DNA of 28,608 bases from Larix sibirica. Lineage: Eukaryota > Streptophyta > Pinopsida > Pinales > Pinaceae. The notes under the pieces were generated by a model that was not told where the DNA came from, searched no databases, and saw nothing but the letters and a program-made list of their open reading frames with translations. This document shows positions 11,851-19,800 of this stretch, one piece after another (within the stretch, counting starts at the first letter, position 1; every line of letters begins with the position of its first letter). The stretch covers positions 30,506-59,113 of the forward strand of contig NWUY0300003102.1 of the NCBI GenBank assembly GCA_004151065.3, read 5' to 3'. The position numbers and the translations under genes were made by a program.

Positions 11851-12105
11851 CAAAAGAATTCTCATTACACAATTCTACAACAATATCGATGAATATTTCT
11901 ACCACAACAATATGGATGAATTCTATACTACTAAAAAACTATAATTTCCTAAAAAGAATTCTCATTACACAATTCCACAACAATATGGATAAATTCTATA
12001 CAATTAGAAAACTATAATTCCCCAAAGAATTCTCTTGAATTCCACAACAATATGGATGAATTCTATACAACTAGAAAACTATAATTTCCCAAAGAATTCT
12101 CTAGG
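11851..12105. repeat. Irregular tandem repeat with GAATTC blocks
   Basis: The block aaagaattctc...aattc(t/c)acaacaatat(c/g)gat, followed by gaattctata...aaaactataatt, recurs about three times, starting near 11852, 11951 and 12023, with a partial fourth near 12089. Spacing shrinks from about 100 to about 66-72 bp, suggesting internal deletions within units. Non-coding. Confidence 0.7.
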
Positions 12106-12180
12106 ATACCTTAAGCTGCTCGAAAAAAACGGACTTATGGAACCTGGGTGGATGATAAAGGCATCGCATGTACCATTAAT

Positions 12181-12526
12181 TGTCCCAAAAACTTCAAACG
12201 CCCCTTTCCTCCATAAGTGAGATGGGCTTTTGTGGGTTGTCTTTAATTTTCTTCCTTAGGCTGTCTTTTAATTTTAGAAAGCTTAAAAACTTTCCACTCC
12301 CCTTTCTTCCATAAGTGAGATGGGCTTTTGTGGGTTGTCTTTAATTTTCTTCCTTTCGCTGTCTGTAACTTTAGAAAGCTTCTGGGCACTGAATAGTGTC
12401 CCAAAAACTTCCGACTCCCCTTTCCTCCATAACTGAGATGGGCTTTTGTGGTTTGTCGTTAATTTTCTTCCTTTGGATGTCTTTAACTTCAGAAAGCTTC
12501 TGGGCACTGAATAGTGCATTATTTTG
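12181..12526 (-). repeat. Three tandem 106-120 bp repeats in the decayed terminal exon
   Basis: Three direct copies start near 12181, 12287 and 12397. Each contains a 'cctttc(c/t)tccataa(g/c)tgagatgggcttttgtg' core and ends at a 'tttagaaagctt' block. The most upstream copy in gene sense (12397-12526) lies in exon 10 of the minus-strand gene, where it reads SAQKLSEVKD...KPQKPIS. The other two lie after the exon 10 stop codon, so the array grew inside a former coding unit. Confidence 0.75.
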
Positions 12527-12595
12527 AATGACCAATGAACTCTGAAGCTTTGTAATAGTGGGCGTCATTCTCGTAGCTGAATGCTGCAGTCGACT
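12371..12595 (-). pseudogene. Exon 10 of the repeat-exon gene (probably orphaned)
   Basis: It is preceded by the same acceptor context as the other units (atgttcag; exon begins 12595). In phase 0 it reads SRLQHSATRM, then TITKLQSSL...FSAQKLSEVKD and ends at TAA 12373-12371, 74 codons plus stop. It resembles the first half of an A-type unit (…LQ.S..RIM…, NNGL..AQKPSKVKD) but the second half is replaced by copies of a short tandem repeat. It can only be translated if exon 9 is skipped (8 to 10 keeps phase 0), because exon 9 now runs into a stop before its damaged donor. Confidence 0.45.
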
Positions 12596-12687
12596 CTGAA
12601 CATAACAATATAAAAGAATAAAACAGTTAGAATACATTTTAGTCAATAAAAATAAAAGTTTTGTTAAATAAATAAATAAATATGTTT

Positions 12688-12873
12688 AGCCTGGTGGGTT
12701 AGTTTAAGTGGTTGAATACTGTAAGTGGTTGATTACTGTAAGTGGTTGATTACTGTAAGTTGTGAATAAAAGGTTTCGGGGTCAAATCCCCCAGTGGCTA
12801 CACATTGCTATATAAACCATCCTCAAAATGAGAGAAAGTAACTAAAAGTTTTCCCATAACATGTTCCAATGAA
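12688..12873 (+). mobile_element. tRNA-derived SINE with 18-bp target-site duplication
   Basis: A 186-bp insertion is flanked by a perfect 18-bp direct repeat, aaataaataaatatgttt, at 12670-12687 and 12874-12891. The head has a Pol III A-box-like tagtttaagtgg (12700-12711) and a B-box-like ggtcaaatcc (about 12780-12789) within ttcggggtcaaatcccccagtggc, as in plant tRNA-derived SINEs. It ends in a short A-rich tail. Between the boxes a 17-bp unit (agtggttgattactgta) is present three times (12707-12757), widening the A-B spacing. It sits in the last intron of the minus-strand gene, antisense to it. Confidence 0.85.
12707..12757 (+). repeat. 17-bp unit x3 inside the SINE promoter
   Basis: Three adjacent copies (12707-12723, 12724-12740, 12741-12757) of agtggttga(a/t)tactgta; copies 2 and 3 are identical and copy 1 differs at one base. 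They begin within the A box and separate it from the B box. Confidence 0.9.
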
Positions 12874-12900
12874 AAATAAATAAATATGTTTGCATCTAGT

Positions 12901-13239
12901 CTACCATTTCAGCAAGATATAAGCAGCCGATGACAAAAATAGGTCCAGCCCCATCAATACATGTCTTGAAGGCCCATCAATAGGCAGTGCTTCAGTTGGT
13001 TCTTTGGGTTTTCTGGAAATTGAAAGATTTTCTACACCACATTCTTGTGGTAGCAATGGAGTTGCTTTGATTTTCTTATTTCGGTTGTCTTTAACATTAG
13101 ATGGCTTCTGAGCACCGACTAGTCCATTATATTTTAGACTTCTCTTCTTGTTAGCTGGTTCAACAATAGGTGTGGCCAATGACTTATCATGCACTGGGAC
13201 AGCTGTCATTATCCTCGTAGCTGAAGTCTGTAGTCTAGT
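12901..13239 (-). CDS. Exon 9: A-type unit, now terminal (112 codons plus stop)
   Basis: Acceptor atgttcag; begins TRLQTSATRIMTAVPVHD and continues KYNGLVGAQKPSNVKD, then ISRKPKEPTEALPI. Near the end the other units read TTGCCTGAAATG|GTAAGA; here one C is missing, so the frame becomes ...LLKW and ends at TAG 12903-12901. That TAG uses the first bases of the old donor, which has also lost an A (GTAGAC). The exon therefore most likely closes the protein. Confidence 0.65.
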   Translation of the reverse strand, partial: TRLQTSATRIMTAVPVHDKSLATPIVEPANKKRSLKYNGLVGAQKPSNVKDNRNKKIKATPLLPQECGVENLSISRKPKEPTEALPIDGPSRHVLMGLDLFLSSAAYILLKW

Positions 13240-16200
13240 CTGAACATATCAAAATAAGAGATTAAAACAGTTAGCCTTGTATTCCAATCAACAGAATTAA
13301 AGCCTGTCTACAATAATTAGATAAATATGTTTGCAGCATTGCATGAAGTCTTACCATTTCAGGCAAGGTACAGTCATCTGTTGACAGCATTGGCTGCATC
13401 CCAGTTAATTCATATCTTGCAGGTTCGTCTTCAATAGCCAGTGCTTCATGTGGTTCATTGGATCTTCTGGAAATGGAAATATTTCTAGCCTTAAATTCTG
13501 GGGATACCAATGGATATGCTTTGATTTTCCTATTTCTGCCATCTTTAACTTTTGATGGCTTCTGAGCACTAGTTACCATTAGTCCATTATTTTCAAGACG
13601 TCTCTTCTTGTTAGCTGATTCAACAGTGGGTGTGACCAATAAACTATGAGGCACTTTCGAACCTGGCATTATCCTCATACTTGAAGGCTGTAGTCCAGTC
13701 TAATCATACCAAAGTAAGAGAATAAAACAGTTAGGATCGCATTCTAGTGAACAGAATTAAAGGTTGTGTTGAACAATTAGATAATTGTTTGATTGAAGTC
13801 TTACCATTTTAGGCACAGTGCAGTCATCTGTTGATGACATTGGTCGCATCCCGATAAATTCATATCTTCCAGGCTCATCTCCAACAGCTAGCCCTTCAGT
13901 TGGTTCTTTGGGTCTTTGAGAAATGGAAATAATTTTAGCACTGAATTCTGGGGATACCAATGGATCTGCTTTAATTTTCTCATTTCGGTTGTCTATAGCA
14001 GTAGGTGTGACCAATGGACTGCAACGCAATTTGAAACGTGGTATTCTCCTCATAGCTGAAGGTTCTTGTCCATTCTGAACATATCAACACAAGAGAATTA
14101 AAACAGTTAACATCGCTTTCTGGTCAACAGAAAATAAAGGTTGTGTTGAGCAATTAGATAAATATGTTTGCATAAAATCTTACCATTTCAGGCAAGATAG
14201 AGTCATTTGTTGATGACAATGTCTGCATCCCAGAAAATTCATGTTTTGTAGACTTGTCTTTAATAGCTAGAGCTTCAGTTGTTTCTTTGGGTTTTCTGGA
14301 AATGGTAATGCTTTCAGCACCGTATTCTGGGGATACCAATATATCTGCTTTGATTTTCTTATTTTGGCCATCTTTGACTTTAGATGGCTTCCGAGCACTG
14401 ACTAGCCCATTATTTTCAAGATCTCTCTTCTGATTAGCTAGTTCAACAACAGGTGTGACAATTGAACTATGAGGCACTTTCGAACCTGCCATTATCGTCA
14501 TAGTTGAAGGTTGTAGTCCAGTCTAATCATACCAAAGTAAGAGAATAAAACAGTTAGGATCGCATTCCAGTGAACAGAATTAAAGGTTGTGTTGAACAAT
14601 TAGATAAATGTTTGATTGAAGTCTTACCATTTTAGGCACAGTGCAGTCATATGTTGATGACAATGGTCGCATCCCAATAAATTCATATCTTCCAGGCTCA
14701 TCTCCAACAGCTAGCCCTTCAGTTAGTTCTTTGGGTCTTCGAGAAATGGAAATAACTTTAGCACTGAATTCTGGGTATACCAATGGATCTGCTTTAATTT
14801 TCTCATTTCGGTTGTCTATAGCAGCAGGTGTGACCAATGGACTGCAAGGCACTTTGAAACGTGGTATTATCCGCATTGCCGAAGGTTGTTGTCCATTCTG
14901 AACATATCAACATAAGAGAATTAAAACAGTTAGCATCGCTTTCCGGTCAACAGAAAATAAAGGTTGTGTTGAGCAAGTAGATAAATATGTTTGCATAAAA
15001 TCTTACCATTTCAGGCAAGATACGGTCATCTGTTGATGACAATGTCTGCATCCCAGAAAATTCATGCTTCGCAGACTTGTCTTTAATAGCCAGAGCTTCA
15101 GTTGTTTCTTTGGGTTTTCTGGAAATGGTAATGCTTTCAGCACCGTATTCTGGGGATACCAATATATCTTCTTTGATTTTCTTATTTTGGCCATCTTTGA
15201 TTTTAGATGGGCTCTGAGCACTAACTAGCCCATTATTTTCAAGATCTCTCTTCTGATTAGCTAGTTCAGCAACAGGTGTGACAATTGAACTATGAGGCAG
15301 TGGCATTATCCTCATACGTGTAGATTGAAGTCCAGTCTGAACATATCAACATAAGAGAATATAACAATTAGTATGGCTTTCCAGTCAACAGAAGTAAAGG
15401 TTTTGTTAAACAAATAGATCACATGAAGTCTTACTATTTCAGTGGAGGTACAGTGATCTGTTGACATCAATCCTTGTAGCCCAGTCAATTTGTGTCTTGC
15501 AGGCTCTTCTTCAACAGCCAACACATCAGTTGGTTCTGTAAGTCTTTTGTAAACTGAAAGAACTTTAGTACCAGATTCTGGTAATACTAATGGATTGGCA
15601 GGTTCCTTGCGATCCTTTCCTGTAAACATTCGGTCCTTGCGATCCTTTCCTGTAAACATTCGGTATTTGCGCCGCAAAAATCTGCAATTCCAGCATCATT
15701 TATCATTTGATTAGAAAACATTTTAAAAAACTTAAATCAATTGTCAAAAGCAACATCAGTGAAAGAAAACTGAAGAGACTTTTTTTCAAAAAGGTGAGAG
15801 AGATTCACAAACACAAGAAAATTTTGACCAAGGGTCGAAAAAGAAAATGTTTGAGAAACTTATATATGATTCATGCAAGCAAGTTTCATAACATATGATA
15901 TAGAGAACTGTTATAAGTTACATATAGATCATTTTTATTTCACAATTCTTGCACAAAAGCAGAAACTATATGAACAGAACGTTACAATTTTACACTCCAC
16001 CTAGCAAGTTTGCAATATTATAACATTTTTTTGCATAAACTAACCTCAACCAAATCATATGCATCCAACCCGATTCTTACTCATTGAAATCAATTCACAA
16101 TATTATACCAAATGTACAGATTATGCAGTGCTTAAAATTGCTCCCATTTTCAAAAATACTAGAATCCAATCAAGATCATGGTATTTGAGGTTATCAAGGT

Positions 16201-17736
16201 ATGAAAAAAGGCTCAGATATGCAATGCAAATTGTGCATTCTTCCACAATAGTAAAAACATCATAACATATGCACCCAACCAAATTTATACTCGTTGAAAC
16301 CAATCATATTGTGTTATGAAATAACTCTATAAAACACACTTAAGATTGACCCAACTATAACAAATATCAAAATCAAATCAAAATCACGGGATTTGGAGTT
16401 ATTTGGGTATGAAAAAGCCAATATGTGCAATGCACGCATATTAACATTTTGTAGCAACAACAAACTCCAACATTGCATTACCCATTGGAAAGTACCATAT
16501 CATTCAAGGGAAATAAGGACACATAGATTTATTAGGACACGAAAGGGCCAAATTCTTTAAAATAGATATGCCCCCCAAGAAATATAACATCTCCGCTGCA
16601 TCACAAGTTTTTTGAACTTGGGTTAATGAAGCTCAAGGCTCAAACTTAACTCCATAATTATCAACCACCATCATTCTGGTTGTGACTTTGGTGGTCTGGT
16701 TCTGGCTTGGGAGGTATGTACTTATTAGTTATGAATATTCGATTCTCAAGTCTATGTGCTTATGATTTTGCTTATAGTGGTTCGTGTGACTCAGGACACT
16801 TCAATTCACGCTCCGCTTAAGGATACAACAAAGTCACTCAAAAGAAAGTGTATTTGCAGGGAGGGGGATGGTAAAAGCCAATCAATCTACCACTGTATGC
16901 ATGCCCATGATTTTGCATATAATGGTTTCAATGACCAGAGATATTCTTTAAATCACAATTGGCTAAAATAGTAAAAAATCAACCATAGTTACTTGAACAA
17001 AAGGGGATTGGCAGGGAGGATGATGATAAAAAAACCATTAGTCTATTTCTGCTTGCAACCCCTAGACATATACAGTTAGGGTAAAACTAAAAAGACTAAA
17101 GACCTAGATACTCCAAAGCGTAATGCTACAAAAAAATGCCAAAGTCAGTCTGCATCTAACACTAGAACACCTTGACACTAAAGAAAATCACAATTCCTAA
17201 AACTAAAGCACAACAAGAGAAACTATTTCCTGATATCTTCAACTACAGCAACAGATAAACAACCCCAAAAAAAACTTGGAACTCCATATCCATTGTTCCT
17301 GCAATATATCAATAGATGCTCTGCCCTTTCACAACAGTAGAGAACACATGAAGACTACCATGAAAGGAAAAGACTCACAAACCTGACTTCTAACTGCAAC
17401 AGCTTCTGCTTATCATCGATTCGCTTCTCCTTATCCTTGATTCTCTTTTGTCTTTTCCTCGATGCCCTGAAAAGCTGAAACACATTGAAAAGATAAAAAA
17501 ACAAACAAATAAATAATCAATCACAAAACCACTTACAAAACAAAGCAGAAATCACATATTGCTTGTCTGGCTCTCCAGTCTTTGGATTGCAGTGCAGACA
17601 CAATTGACTAAACACAAAACATACATACCCGCTGGAGCCCCACGTAAGCCTCTTTCCGAGAAGCGATCTTCATTTCAATTTCCTTGGCCTCTACTTCCCT
17701 TGCCATGCTATTATCCAAGAGCCTCTTCCTAGCCAT
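12901..17736 (-). CDS. Repeat-exon gene, unknown family (9 coding exons, about 779 aa)
   Basis: Predicted exons (minus strand): 17736-17629, 17474-17383, 15681-15435, 15336-15007, 14897-14628, 14522-14184, 14074-13805, 13699-13355, 13239-12901. All junctions are GT..AG, and the frame is kept throughout to a TAG at 12903-12901. The N-terminus (residues 1-90) is lysine/arginine-rich with coiled-coil character (EIEMKIASRKEAYVGLQR; FRASRKRQKRIKDKEKR, which could be a nuclear localisation signal). From about residue 105 the protein is copies of one unit with shared motifs KIKAD.LVSPE, ISISR.PKE.TE.LA and SSTDD..LPEM. It is rich in S, T, P, K and E, so probably disordered. I do not recognise the family and assign no function. 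The frame stays open for 71 codons upstream of the chosen ATG, so the true start may lie in an earlier exon. Exon 9 carries a 1-nt deletion that makes it terminal. Confidence 0.7.
13355..13699 (-). CDS. Exon 8: A-type unit (115 codons)
   Basis: Phase 0-0, acceptor tatgattag as in exon 6, donor ATG|GTAAGA. Begins TGLQPSSMRIMPGSKVPHSL and ends STDDCTLPEM. It is the longest unit, with two extra residues (MVT before SAQKPSKVKDG). Confidence 0.75.
13805..14074 (-). CDS. Exon 7: B-type unit (90 codons)
   Basis: Phase 0-0, acceptor atgttcag, donor ATG|GTAAGA. Begins NGQEPSAMRRIPRFKLRCSP and ends SSTDDCTVPKM. The same internal deletion as exon 5 shows that both descend from one B-type ancestor. Confidence 0.75.
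14184..14522 (-). CDS. Exon 6: A-type unit (113 codons)
   Basis: Phase 0-0, acceptor tatgattag, donor ATG|GTAAGA. Begins TGLQPSTMTIMAGSKVPHSS and ends SSTNDSILPEM. Closest to exon 4, from which it is separated by one roughly 815-bp period. Confidence 0.75.
14628..14897 (-). CDS. Exon 5: B-type unit (90 codons)
   Basis: Phase 0-0. Begins NGQQPSAMRIIPRFKVPCSP. Relative to A-type units it lacks about 23 residues between VTP and NRNEKIKAD (the ELANQKR...SKVKDG segment). Keeps ISISRRPKELTEGLAVGDE and ends TYDCTVPKM at donor GTAAGA. Nearly the same as exon 7. Confidence 0.75.
15007..15336 (-). CDS. Exon 4: A-type unit (110 codons)
   Basis: Phase 0-0 exon between acceptor atgttcag and donor ATG|GTAAGA. 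Begins TGLQSTRMRIMP and carries ELANQKRDLENNGLVSAQ, KIKEDILVSPEYGAESI and SSTDDRILPEM. Compared with exon 6 it lacks three residues (the GSK region after MRIM) and differs at roughly ten other positions. Confidence 0.75.
15435..15681 (-). CDS. Exon 3: basic linker plus founder half-unit
   Basis: 247 nt after acceptor attgcag, entering in phase 2 (R, then FLRRKYRMFTGKDRK) and leaving in phase 0 at ATA|GTAAGA. The first part carries a perfect in-frame 30-bp duplication. The second part (PLVLPES...LTEPTDVLAVEEEPARHKLTG, then MSTDHCT) is homologous to the C-terminal half of every later unit, so this exon probably seeded the array. Confidence 0.75.
15605..15664 (-). repeat. In-frame 30-bp tandem duplication in exon 3
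   Basis: Two identical 30-bp copies (15605-15634 and 15635-15664) add ten codons, giving YRMFTGKDRKD-RMFTGKDRKE in the protein. The copies show no mismatch, so the duplication is young or homogenised. Positions are also those where an assembler could mis-handle copy number. Confidence 0.9.
16051..16470. repeat. Two diverged 210-bp direct repeats in intron 2
   Basis: The blocks starting caaatcatatgcatccaacc (16051) and cataacatatgcacccaacc (16261) align over about 200 bp, sharing 'actc(a/g)ttgaaa(t/c)caat' and a 'ttatttgggtatgaaaaa'-like block. They lie within the 1.7-kb second intron of the repeat-exon gene. No coding content. Confidence 0.65.
17383..17474 (-). CDS. Exon 2 of the repeat-exon gene
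   Basis: 92 nt after acceptor tgtttcag, reading LFRASRKRQKRIKDKEKR, then IDDKQKLLQLEV, to donor CAG|GTTTGT; ends in phase 2. The run of basic and acidic residues with heptad-like leucines suits a coiled coil with an overlapping basic nuclear-signal-like patch. The alternative acceptor 8 nt downstream (tttcag|ggcatc) would run into a stop, so it is not used. Confidence 0.7.
17629..17736 (-). CDS. Exon 1 of the repeat-exon gene
   Basis: 36 codons from ATG 17736 (MARKRLLDNSMAREVEAKEI, then EMKIASRKEAYVGLQR) to donor CGG|GTATGT, phase 0. Strongly charged and helix-forming. The same frame is open back to a TAG at 17952-17950, with peptide-like content (ACELNAIRRQYQSNLRLSL) but no ATG. Exon 1 may therefore begin upstream of the ATG after an acceptor such as tctaggccag. 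Confidence 0.7.
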
Positions 17737-18361
17737 ATGAGAATAATAAGAACAATACCCAATTGGTAACTGGGCACACTGTGAAGTTAGAGAGAGCCTC
17801 AGATTAGATTGATACTGCCTTCTGATAGCATTGAGCTCGCAGGCTAGGCCGGACCAGAGTCTAAGAAAGCAGGGACTTGAATAAGCGGGCTGGCCTAGAA
17901 CGACGCGATACCAGAAAAGCAGGTATAGGACGCCTTCAATTATAGAATTCTAGCATCCCATGGAAGGTTTTTATATCTGTGCCGATTGGTATTAGATGCA
18001 GTAGGTCGATGAAACCAGGAAATTTGAATATGGGCGGTCTCACCTTAATGACTATTGTGTTATTTGTAATTTCAATTATATAAGGAAGAAGCCGAAGGAT
18101 TGCAAGAACCCATGTGCCTCTGCACGGAGAAGTTGCTCGAGCGGGGATGGATTTGGGGATTCGCGCCTTGAATGCCCTGGCCAACTGGTCGGCGTGGAGA
18201 TGCATGGCATGGCTTCCTCGAGAAATCAGGGGAATTGTCATTGTTGATGTCATGGAGGTGGTCATTGGACTTTTGAACAAAGCTTGCATCCAATACAGAA
18301 GAAAAATCTAAGAGAACAAGAAAGGAATTCAACGCCAACTAGGCCATAATTAGGCATCCTC
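17737..18361. promoter_or_regulatory. GC-richer region upstream of the repeat-exon gene
   Basis: This segment is visibly richer in G, C and CpG than its surroundings and lies just 5' of the gene's first coding exon, so it probably holds the promoter and 5' UTR. A good donor on the minus strand (AAG|GTGAGA, 18044/18043) with possible acceptors near 17915-17865 suggests an additional upstream exon. A plus-strand TATA-like tatataagg (18077-18085) precedes a 65-codon plus-strand open frame (18114-18311, MPLHGEVARAGMDLG...). Minus-strand open frames of 88 and 117 codons overlap it. Which frame, if any, is used cannot be decided from sequence alone. Confidence 0.35.
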
Positions 18362-19427
18362 CATTTCAATATGGAAGTTTTACTTGGGTTTGGGGTGGAG
18401 ACCAGCTTTGAGTATTGCTGGCTGGTATATGCATGATTCCATTAGTCTGGAAACCATCAGTGAACTCAAGGGTCAGGATGATTAAATTCAGATAATTGAA
18501 GGGTCGGGATGAGTTTGTTTTTCTAAATTACAAGCAAGTACATACACGATTTCATTGTGATGGAAACAATCAATCAGAGTCAGTTCAGTTTGATTAGTTT
18601 GTCTATTATTAGTAGCAGTGCATGTAACTTTTGCTTCAATTCTCTATTATTCGAAGCAATGCATGTAACATTTGCTTCAATTCTGTAACTGGATAGGGAC
18701 AGTTAACTATTGGTCTTGATAATTAGATTGGATTGGATCGGATCGTGTGTTTATAACCAAATTATTCAAACTGTTTAACAAACTGAAAAAAAAACAGAAA
18801 GATGTATTGTATGAGTAATAGTTAATTTTGATTTTATTGTGTTTAAATTAAAATTATATAATTGTGGGTTCGATTTCCACTGGATTATTAATACAGAGCC
18901 TCTTTGTTTGATTATATTATTTTGTTAAAGAATAAAATTTATATAACTTGCCAAATTAGGAGGTTTTTCATTAACCTCTTATCTTCATATAAAGTTGCTA
19001 AAAGTTCTTCCAAGGCCTTTTTTTTAATAAACTGAATTATATTAAATATTAATTATAAAAAAATATCATTTTTTATCAAATGATTTATCATATTAATTAT
19101 AAAAATTATAATATTTTATTTTGGAGTAATTTAAATATTCTAAGTTTTTAATTTTTGTGGTATATTTTTTGTTTGTTTTGTATGAAGTGTGGATATAAAT
19201 CTTAAAAAAATCTTAGAGTGTGGAAATTGCATAATTTCAGTGTCATAAATGTATTTGAGGGTGTTAAATCTATTTATGCATTTAAAAACACAATTTAAAC
19301 GTTTCTAAAATCTATGTTATTTGGATTTTACATTTGATCAAAAACCATTAGAAAATCCAAAACTTAGAATAAATAGACTCCTCTTTATATTTTAATTATA
19401 TTTAACAAATTAATTATTAATGAACTA
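18362..19427. other. AT-rich spacer
   Basis: No gene is recognisable. It contains a 41-bp direct duplication (tgcatgtaac...gcttcaattct) at 18619 and 18660. 18780-19427 is extremely AT-rich. Confidence 0.4.
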
Positions 19428-19609
19428 ATAACATAGTATCATAATAAGAGAAAATTATAATTAATTTTTTTTAAATTAAGATAATAATTATTTTGCTTTT
19501 ATAAATGAGTCCATCATCTTCTTAAATTAGTATTGAACGTTATTTCTCCGCAACTTGTTCTAAAAAGATTTATAGGATTTTGGTGAATTGATAACATAGT
19601 ATCATAATA
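19428..19609. repeat. 19-bp direct repeats flanking 144 bp
   Basis: ataacatagtatcataata occurs at 19428-19446 and again at 19591-19609. The second copy ends exactly where an unrelated RNase H fragment begins. It may be a target-site duplication, a junction formed by repair, or an assembly trace. Confidence 0.7.
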
Positions 19610-19685
19610 CTGGGTTGGCAGGTGCGGGAGGAGTCCTTCTCGACTCCGAGGGAAACAAAAAGAAAGACTATGCTTGGGGAATTGG
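19610..19685 (+). pseudogene. RNase H domain fragment (plant LINE type)
   Basis: From 19612 the plus strand reads 25 open codons, including AGAGGVLLDSEGN, then YAWGIG. This is the first beta-hairpin region of the RNase H domain (RVT_3) found at the end of plant LINE ORF2 or in related host proteins. It starts abruptly after the 19-bp repeat and is cut by the N at 19686. It is GC-richer than the flanking sequence. Confidence 0.6.
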
Positions 19686-19686
19686 N
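19686..19686. other. Unresolved base / probable contig join
   Basis: A single n separates an in-frame RNase H fragment from an LTR fragment of opposite orientation. The sharp change of content on either side suggests a scaffold join rather than one uncertain base. Confidence 0.6.
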
Positions 19687-19800
19687 AAAATCCATATCAT
19701 CATACCATCCAAGTGATGAACATACACCATGTACCCCAAATCTCATGAAGCACCCCCAAACTTATTGTAATCACTTTTGGAGTAACCCAAAAATCTAACA
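19687..19800 (-). mobile_element. 3' LTR fragment (same family as 9523-10592)
   Basis: 19708-19800 matches 10498-10592 (shared gatgaacatacaccatgtac, then aaatctcatgaagcacccc, ending tctaaca). On the minus strand it begins TGTTAGATTTTTGGG and is preceded by a polypurine-like GTGGAGGATAAG (19812-19801), which marks it as the start of a 3' LTR. It is cut by the N at 19686 after about 110 bp. Confidence 0.7.

Larger units (their letters stand above)
13356..15006 (-). repeat. Roughly 820-bp supra-repeat (A+B exon pair with introns)
   Basis: Exon 5 with its flanking introns matches exon 7 at an offset of 823-824 bp, and exons 4 and 6 match at an offset of 814 bp, including intron sequence. For example the intron blocks at 13681-13820 and 14505-14640 differ at only a few bases. 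The duplicated block is therefore one A and one B exon with introns. Intron identity as high as exon identity points to recent unequal exchange. Confidence 0.8.

Noticed and set aside
12688-12800. Functional tRNA gene
   Set aside because: A- and B-box-like motifs are present, but no full cloverleaf can be folded, and the 18-bp target-site duplication shows a SINE insertion.
14641-14901. 86-codon plus-strand open frame
   Set aside because: Antisense shadow of exon 5, which has splice sites and homology to five other units.
15007-15677. CRISPR-like array of regularly spaced repeats
   Set aside because: The units are spliced coding exons in a eukaryotic gene, far too long and diverged for CRISPR repeats.
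19687-19800. Possibility that this is part of the RNase H-bearing element to its left
   Set aside because: It matches the LTR family at 9523-10592 in the opposite orientation, with its own polypurine tract, and is separated by an N.
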